This document shows, piece after piece, positions 58,765 through 64,000 of a DNA stretch of 64,000 nucleotides. The notes under the pieces were generated by a model. The model was not told the DNA's origin, ran no database searches, and was given only the letters and a program-made list of their open reading frames with translations. Made by a program: the position numbers and the translations under genes. How positions within the stretch are numbered: position 1 is the first letter of the stretch; the number at the start of each line of letters is the position of its first letter. The DNA comes from CBDEGU01 sp965238045 (GTDB taxonomy: Bacteria; Acidobacteriota; Terriglobia; Bryobacterales; UBA6623). The stretch is taken from assembly GCA_965238045.1 (NCBI GenBank), contig CBDEGU010000006.1:28041-92040 (forward strand), read 5' to 3'.

Positions 58765-61518
58765 TCAGAAAGCGAACCGCAGCAGAAACCGAAACGTGCG
58801 GCCGTCGTTGAGAGTATTGGTGATTTGAGCGAAGCTAGGCGCTGTCAGTTGCAGGCTTGGCTCGGCAAACTGGGGTGTGTTGAGGAGATTAATGGACTCC
58901 GCTCGAAAGGAGAGGGTCTTCTTCGCGGCGAGCTTCCAGTTGCGCGAGAGTGCGAAGTTGATATTACGGACACCGTCCTTGCGAAAAGTGTTTCGACCGA
59001 TGTTGCCGGCCGTCTCGCCAGGTTGAATAAAAGCAAAAGCGGAGCGAGGGAGCCGTTCGGTGGAAGTATCCGGATGGCCGATACCGCGGCCGAGAATGGA
59101 GGGGTCCAGGATGTGGACCCTGTCGCTGCTCGTTCCGTCCACGTTGCCAAATCCAGGCGCGTCAGAACCGCTGGACACCGTAAAAGGGGTGCCTGACTTG
59201 AGAAGGACCACAAAGAACATCTCCCATCGTCCGAACATCTTTTGAACCAAACCTGTTGTTCCTGTCAAACCGGGGGTTTGATAGCCGACACGCCAAAGGA
59301 ACGCATGGGATTGATGAAAGTTGCTCACTGACTTCACGTCACCGTGTACGTCGAACTCGGTTTGGCTACGCCTAGAATTGCCGGTGCTCGAGTAGTTCGC
59401 CCCCAAGTCCATCGCCTTGCTGAACCAGTAGGAGGTGTCCAAATTGAGGCCGTGCCAGCGTGGTACGCTCAGCGTGACCCGTGCGGCATCAAAGTATGCG
59501 CGGGAGCCGTTGAGGATGGTTCGGTTCTCAAAGTACTTGGAGTTGGGCCGCCGCTCATTCACGGTGCTGGTGACGAGCGGAATCCCTGGGACCGGCCGGG
59601 CTCGATTCGTGGGCCACATGCTGATCAACCGGTGCGAGCGGCTTCCCACGTAGCCGAGCTGAAGAGTCCATTCGCGCGCCGGGCTCAATTCCCAACTGAA
59701 GTTGTACTGATGAGAGTACGGTGCCGCGAGGTTGGGAGAAATCACGAACAAGGAGGCCCTCGCGTCGGGGTCCGTCGGGTCTACGATCACACCCTCCAAT
59801 GGATTGAGTAGGTTGGGTGCGGGGATTCGAAGCTTGATATTGCCCGGCGGGTTGAAGCGTGCCTGACCGAAGGTCGCCGAGAAGATTTCCCCGAAATGCA
59901 TCCCATAGGCGCCCCGAAACGCTCCCCACTTGTCGTTCATGCGATAGGCGAAGCCGAATCGTGGAGCCACGTTGTTGCAGTCGCAACTGTAGGGAAGGTC
60001 GTTCAGGCCGTTGACCTCGGTCGGCCTGGTCAGAGGTTGGTAGCGCACGCCGAAGTGCAGAGTGAGGTCGGGTTTCAATCGCCAGTCATCGCCGACGTAA
60101 TACTGCAGATCCCAGTAACGAAAGCCGCGGTGAGTGTTGCCAAAGCCCTTCGAATACGAACTCGGGGTCCCGAGGCGAAGATTCGTGATGGTGTCGCGGA
60201 CTTGGCCTAATTCGTCTTCGAAGTCGTTGCGGAACGAAAGGATTCCCAAGTGGGACGAACTTTCGACGCCGTTCACTTGCTTACGGAAGATGTCAAAACC
60301 AGTTGTCAGAGTGTGCCGGCCACGCACATGCCTGACCCGGGACGCGTATCGGAATCGATTCTGGGCCCGGTCGATAGGAATACTTGAACCTGAGCCCAAA
60401 GTTTCTAAGATCTGTGAAGTGGAGATCATCGTCCCGAGGTTGGATTCATCAGGAACAATCAGGGAAGTGACGCGGTTGAAACCCGCCGACACGTCCATGG
60501 TCGTCGCTGCGGACCAGACGCGGTTCCATGTGACGCGTCCATCGTGCGATCGGGTCGTGGTATCGGGGTTCTGCCCGTTCACCAGTTGAAACGCATCCAC
60601 TTTCTGGGTCTTGAAGTTGTACCCGAACGAAAAACGGTCGTTGTCCCTCCAGGCTTGATCGAGGCGCGCCACGATTGCGTCGTTGTTGATACTTTGAGGC
60701 GCGTTGGTGTTGAGTGCTCGCGCATCGATGTCCGTCCGGTTGGGAAGCTCCGCCGGGAAGGCGTCGATGATCTGTTGAACGAACTCGCGCGTCGCCGGAT
60801 CCTGGGCGAGCGGCGTCCGCTCATCGGGCGCCAGGACCAGCACGTTGCCGTTGACGTTGCCGCGGATACGCTGCTGGCTGCCCTCGAAGAAGATGTCACT
60901 GCCGCTCCACAGGGGCGCCCCGAGCTGAAAGCCGTAGTCGTTGGTTCTTGCCGGTCTGACGTCCCCAACCTGGAAGAAGGAACGCGCGGAGAAGATGCTG
61001 TTGTTGTGCGACTCGTAGAAATTGCCGCGTAGGCGAGACACTTTCGAATCATCCAAGTGCAACGAAGACGTCGGAGGCCCTCCGAATTCCGCCCCAAAAT
61101 AACCGCGTTCGACTTCGAACTCACGAACGATGGTCGCCGTGGTTCCCATGCGGCGGTTCAATTCGTTGAGAACGTTGTTGTCAATCAGTGTGATCTGAAC
61201 GTTTTCATTGCGGCGGCTTTCACCGGAGTTCGTGTCCACGCCCCCGAGAAGATTGAGGGCCGTGCGCTCGTTCGAGGCGGGCGGGCCTTGTTCACCGGTC
61301 GCGGAGGGCTCGGTCGAAGAGGGATCAAGGTTCTCGTCACCGTCAGGAACTGCTACCGACGTACCGGCCAGGCTGGCGGCCGAGCCGCTCCCTCGGCTGT
61401 CGGCGCTCGATGCCGCAGACTGGGTCACCGAAGAGGATCCACCGCTGTCAGACCGAACTGGGTTTGCTCCGAGGAGAAGCACAACGACACAAACGAGACG
61501 CACGTATGCTTTACTCAT
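58765..61518 (-). CDS. Oar-like TonB-dependent outer-membrane receptor
   Basis: 917 residues. A signal peptide (YVRLVCVVVLLLGANPVRS) precedes a Ser/Gly/Glu-rich stretch of about 80 residues in place of the usual carboxypeptidase-regulatory domain. Then a plug-like region (GTTATIVREFEVERGYFGAE, RGNFYESHNNSIFSAR) leads into a large beta-barrel (YVGDDWRLKPDLTLHFGVRY, RAESINLLNTPQFAEPSLQL). It ends in aromatic RFLLRFAF, the outer-membrane assembly signal. Substrate unknown. The start is at ATG 61518 since upstream codons are unlike a signal peptide. An IS6 element lies 110 bp upstream and may have cut its promoter region. Confidence 0.88.
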   Translation of the reverse strand: MSKAYVRLVCVVVLLLGANPVRSDSGGSSSVTQSAASSADSRGSGSAASLAGTSVAVPDGDENLDPSSTEPSATGEQGPPASNERTALNLLGGVDTNSGESRRNENVQITLIDNNVLNELNRRMGTTATIVREFEVERGYFGAEFGGPPTSSLHLDDSKVSRLRGNFYESHNNSIFSARSFFQVGDVRPARTNDYGFQLGAPLWSGSDIFFEGSQQRIRGNVNGNVLVLAPDERTPLAQDPATREFVQQIIDAFPAELPNRTDIDARALNTNAPQSINNDAIVARLDQAWRDNDRFSFGYNFKTQKVDAFQLVNGQNPDTTTRSHDGRVTWNRVWSAATTMDVSAGFNRVTSLIVPDESNLGTMISTSQILETLGSGSSIPIDRAQNRFRYASRVRHVRGRHTLTTGFDIFRKQVNGVESSSHLGILSFRNDFEDELGQVRDTITNLRLGTPSSYSKGFGNTHRGFRYWDLQYYVGDDWRLKPDLTLHFGVRYQPLTRPTEVNGLNDLPYSCDCNNVAPRFGFAYRMNDKWGAFRGAYGMHFGEIFSATFGQARFNPPGNIKLRIPAPNLLNPLEGVIVDPTDPDARASLFVISPNLAAPYSHQYNFSWELSPAREWTLQLGYVGSRSHRLISMWPTNRARPVPGIPLVTSTVNERRPNSKYFENRTILNGSRAYFDAARVTLSVPRWHGLNLDTSYWFSKAMDLGANYSSTGNSRRSQTEFDVHGDVKSVSNFHQSHAFLWRVGYQTPGLTGTTGLVQKMFGRWEMFFVVLLKSGTPFTVSSGSDAPGFGNVDGTSSDRVHILDPSILGRGIGHPDTSTERLPRSAFAFIQPGETAGNIGRNTFRKDGVRNINFALSRNWKLAAKKTLSFRAESINLLNTPQFAEPSLQLTAPSFAQITNTLNDGRTFRFLLRFAF

Positions 61519-61628
61519 GCCGTTGCAGAACCCATGATGCGAAGGAAAACGAACCCATTGTGAACAGCATATACAATCCGGCCTCCAGCCACAGGTTGAG
61601 GCCACCGGTTGAGGCGAACTTCGCAGAG

Positions 61629-62424
61629 GGCATCGTTGGGTTAACGCCGGTCGGCGACAATTGACCGATGGAATCCCTGCATCGACGCCACCGCTTTCCA
61701 CCCGAAATCATCAGCCACGCCGTTTGGCTGTACCATCGGTTCACCCTGAGCTTTCGCGATGTCGAGGACCTTCTCGCCGAGCGTGGCGTCACCGTGTCCT
61801 ACGAAGCCATTCGATCCTGGTGGCGGAAGTTTGGACCGGAGTACGCCCGTACTCTGCGGCGGCGACAAGGGCGGCTCGGGGATATCTGGCACGTGGACGA
61901 AGTGTTCATCACGATTCGCGGCGAACGTCATTATCTTTGGAGAGCCGTGGACCAGGACGGCGACGTCCTGGATATCTTGGTGACACGCCGCAGAGACAAG
62001 AGAGCCGCTAAACGCTTCTTTCGCAAGATGTTGAAACACCAAGGGAGGTCGCCCTGGCAACTCGTGACCGACAAGCTTCGCAGCTATCCGGCCGCCCACC
62101 GAGAGGTTTTCCCATCCGTGACCCATCGAACCGGCCAGTACGAGAACAACCGAGCTGAAGTTTCCCACCAACACAGCAGGGAGCAGGAACGCCAGATGCG
62201 TCGATTCAAGTCAGCGCCACAACTCCAACGATTTCTCTCGGTCCACGGCCCGATTCACAATCTGTTCCGAGTTGGACGTCATCACCTCAAAGCGATCCAT
62301 CATCGCGTGCTCAGGGAGCGAGCTTGCACTGACTGGAAGACGGCGACTTGTGCTTGATGAGAGAGAGAAAGTCCCGGCGCGCTTCAGGGCAAAACCGCCT
62401 CGGGCTCATTAACTTGACAATGCC
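61629..62424 (+). mobile_element. IS6-family insertion sequence
   Basis: Imperfect terminal inverted repeats GGCATCGTTGGGTTAACG (left, from 61629) and GGCATTGTCAAGTTAATG (right, read inward from 62424) bound a 796-bp element, the usual IS6 size. The eight bases on each side (TCGCAGAG and ATTGAACT) do not match, so no target duplication is seen. Confidence 0.75.
61668..62357 (+). CDS. IS6 family transposase
   Basis: 229 residues. The N-terminal helix-turn-helix (FTLSFRDVEDLLAERGVTVS) is followed by the DDE core: Asp77 (IWHVDEVFITIRG), Asp135 (LVTDKLRSYPAAHRE) and Glu174 (HSREQERQMRRFKSAPQ). Complete frame and normal length, so possibly active. IS6 elements transpose replicatively and cause the type of fusions and deletions seen in this part of the window. 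Confidence 0.93.
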   Translation: MESLHRRHRFPPEIISHAVWLYHRFTLSFRDVEDLLAERGVTVSYEAIRSWWRKFGPEYARTLRRRQGRLGDIWHVDEVFITIRGERHYLWRAVDQDGDVLDILVTRRRDKRAAKRFFRKMLKHQGRSPWQLVTDKLRSYPAAHREVFPSVTHRTGQYENNRAEVSHQHSREQERQMRRFKSAPQLQRFLSVHGPIHNLFRVGRHHLKAIHHRVLRERACTDWKTATCA

Positions 62425-62591
62425 ATTGAACTCCTTCCGGCACCAGTCGATGGCGGAAGCACCCCAATGAAGCCAATTTGGTTCTGGACCCTATTTGTAG
62501 ATGCGGAACAACGTTTGCAGTCTGACGCAAAGCCGCGTTTTAGGAGTACAGCTGTTTTTTCGCGCGATCTGCCCCAGAGTCCTGTCTGTGC

Positions 62592-63494
62592 TCACCTCTT
62601 CACGTTGGAATCTTCGGAATCTTCGCTGATGAGCCTCTGAAGTTCTTCTTCAACCCATTGAGTAATTAATGGATCGGCTACCAGTCCTTCGTCAGCGATG
62701 AGGTAGGTTAAGCCGTTCAGTCGTTCTTTGATGCCGGCTTGTAGCTCACCGTAGGAAACCAGTAACGGCAGGACCAGCACGTTGCCATCTTTTGATTCTT
62801 CTTCAACTGCCACTCGAAGAGCGCGCGTCGCCGCCTCGCGGATCTCAGCAGGAGCATCGTCGCGCAGCGTCAGCGCATAAGTTTCGCGAAAGCCCAATCG
62901 CTGCTGGATGGCCTTGCCCATCTTACTCATGTGTCGGATCCAGTGTTGGTTGTAATCGTCGCCGTTCGGGCCATGACCAATCAGCACCAGAACCTCGTGT
63001 TGGGGATCGACACTGAGTTTCCTCGCACGTCGTTCGAGGATCTTCGTTACCGTCGGGTTGCTATCGATCCCACGACCCAGTCGGATCCGGCCCTTCACAT
63101 CCACCCGCTTGTACCCCCAATCGGTTGCGTGCAAAACCGTTTCGCGCAGACCCAATATATATTCGAGTTCTTCAAAATGTTCGCTATAAGAAGAGATCAG
63201 CAACGGGATCACCAAGATCCTCTCGACGCCCCGCGCTTCCAATCGATCGAGCCCTTCCTGCAATGATTCGCTGGGAACCGGAAAGAGAAAGGCCAACTCG
63301 AGGACATAGCGCTCCTGAAGCGGAGCAATCGCTTGACGGACCCCCTGGTTCCAGCCGTCGTGCCGGTCACCATGAGCGATGACGAGGACCCCAGTCTTTT
63401 CTGCCCCTGCCAGCGGGGCCGAACACATAAGCAGAATAGCTATGACGACCCAAAGTTCAAAGTACTTTTTCCCAGACTTCACGCGAGACTCCAT
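62592..63494 (-). CDS. secreted CbiX-like (sirohydrochlorin chelatase family) protein
   Basis: 300 residues. A signal peptide (LWVVIAILLMCSAPLAGAE) is followed by two CbiX/CbiK-type half domains: KTGVLVIAHGDRHDGWNQGV, ERILVIPLLISSYSEHFEEL, and VLVLIGHGPNGDDYNQHWIR with NVLVLPLLVSYGELQAGIKE. The conserved metal-binding His of each half (AHGD, GHGP) is kept. Cytoplasmic relatives insert Co or Fe into sirohydrochlorin. The export signal suggests a different periplasmic role, perhaps metal handling. The start overlaps the upstream gene by 38 bp. Confidence 0.82.
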   Translation of the reverse strand: MESRVKSGKKYFELWVVIAILLMCSAPLAGAEKTGVLVIAHGDRHDGWNQGVRQAIAPLQERYVLELAFLFPVPSESLQEGLDRLEARGVERILVIPLLISSYSEHFEELEYILGLRETVLHATDWGYKRVDVKGRIRLGRGIDSNPTVTKILERRARKLSVDPQHEVLVLIGHGPNGDDYNQHWIRHMSKMGKAIQQRLGFRETYALTLRDDAPAEIREAATRALRVAVEEESKDGNVLVLPLLVSYGELQAGIKERLNGLTYLIADEGLVADPLITQWVEEELQRLISEDSEDSNVKR

Positions 63495-63903
63495 TGTTGG
63501 ATGTCAGGTTAAAGACATCGCCTTCAATTCGTATTTCCGTGAGAAACTCTTCGCCCTCTTCACGGTCGTCACTGGCTTCTTCGGCAAACAGACGGATGCG
63601 GTCACTAGTCACTGAGTCGGTGCCGGATTGCGATGCGCGTCGCGTTCGCTTGATGCCCAGACGAGAGATATAGGTTGAGAAGTTGACATCATACCGACCG
63701 TCGCCAAAATTCACGAAGCCTTCCATTGCATCCGGCTCATACAGGGTACACGACCTGCTTCCCGGAACACAAGAAATTTTCGCCCGACGGTCAGTCCCAT
63801 CGTGGTGCGGTGAAAGCCCCACAAAGCACCGTGGACGAGGCGGAGGAGGGTGAGACCCACTCTTGTCCAAATTAGCTTTATGGAAAACTGACTTGGACAG
63901 CAT
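63457..63903 (-). CDS. hypothetical protein overlapping the CbiX-like gene
   Basis: Up to 148 residues. The N-terminal 55 residues (rich in Ser, Pro, Arg and Cys) do not look conserved, so the true start may be ATG 63726 (MEGFVNFGDGRYDVNFSTYI). The C-terminal part is acidic and looks beta-rich (FLTEIRIEGDVFNLTSNNGV). No family recognised. It overlaps the CbiX-like gene start by 38 bp in another frame, which suggests coupled translation. The last ~100 bases of the window beyond it show nothing identifiable. Confidence 0.5.
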   Translation of the reverse strand: MLSKSVFHKANLDKSGSHPPPPRPRCFVGLSPHHDGTDRRAKISCVPGSRSCTLYEPDAMEGFVNFGDGRYDVNFSTYISRLGIKRTRRASQSGTDSVTSDRIRLFAEEASDDREEGEEFLTEIRIEGDVFNLTSNNGVSREVWEKVL

Positions 63904-64000
63904 ACCGCGCCCCGTCTAGTGAGCAGAGCGGGCCGTCGGGTCACGGAAACCGCTCCAAACGGCCCTTTTGGGGTACCCTTGGGGCTAACGGGGTCGGCTG

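Overview
The window is a GC-rich chromosome segment that most resembles an Acidobacteriota (Bryobacterales-like) genome. This is an inference from gene content: an Oar-like TonB-dependent receptor, a Ser/Thr kinase fused to a PD40/TolB-type propeller, a sulfatase pair, D-aminoacylase and M14 peptidase families, and abundant IS elements with RAYT transposases. No rRNA is present to settle the taxonomy.

Layout. 0-12.8 kb is mostly housekeeping: a D-aminoacylase, rarA with a coupled SpoU methyltransferase, an alkaline-phosphatase-family enzyme coupled to a DUF2007 protein, a CCA-adding/poly(A) polymerase, tRNA-Arg(TCG), a B12-binding radical SAM protein, a HIT protein, an HU/IHF protein, and DinB and GYD proteins. 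Two copies of a ~180 bp palindromic repeat and one 142 bp MITE sit between or directly against genes. 12.8-22.6 kb is an accessory island: a RAYT transposase with REP-like motifs, an intact IS630 element, fused IS5 and RAYT relics, a large TIR-CHAT-STAND NTPase-TPR gene broken by one single-base frameshift, and a repeat-rich non-coding stretch holding a candidate structured RNA gene.

22.6-48.5 kb is again core-like: a DUF2339/DUF3999 membrane pair, a HEAT-repeat lipoprotein with a poly-C tract at its start, two translationally coupled sulfatases, an ammonium transporter, an M14 peptidase, a DnaC-like ATPase, biotin carboxyl carrier and biotin carboxylase, the cdaA-cdaR-glmM cluster (c-di-AMP synthesis plus cell-wall precursor), mfd with a HldE-C/RfaE2-type nucleotidyltransferase, a wHTH-AAA+ ATPase and a polyphosphate-glucokinase-like ROK kinase.

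48.7-64 kb is IS-scarred. glgC has lost its N-terminus at the edge of an IS5-type element. On the other edge of that element a Ser/Thr kinase appears 3'-truncated. Next come an IS91-type transposase/tyrosine-recombinase element with a decayed duplicate of its end, a tRNA-Pro 3' fragment that looks like an attachment-site relic, hspQ, a large Oar-like receptor, an IS6 element, and a secreted CbiX-like protein coupled to an unknown gene.

The most noteworthy item is the TIR-CHAT-NTPase-TPR gene. It combines two different immune-type effector domains on one STAND scaffold. Restoring one base rejoins a 1452-residue protein.
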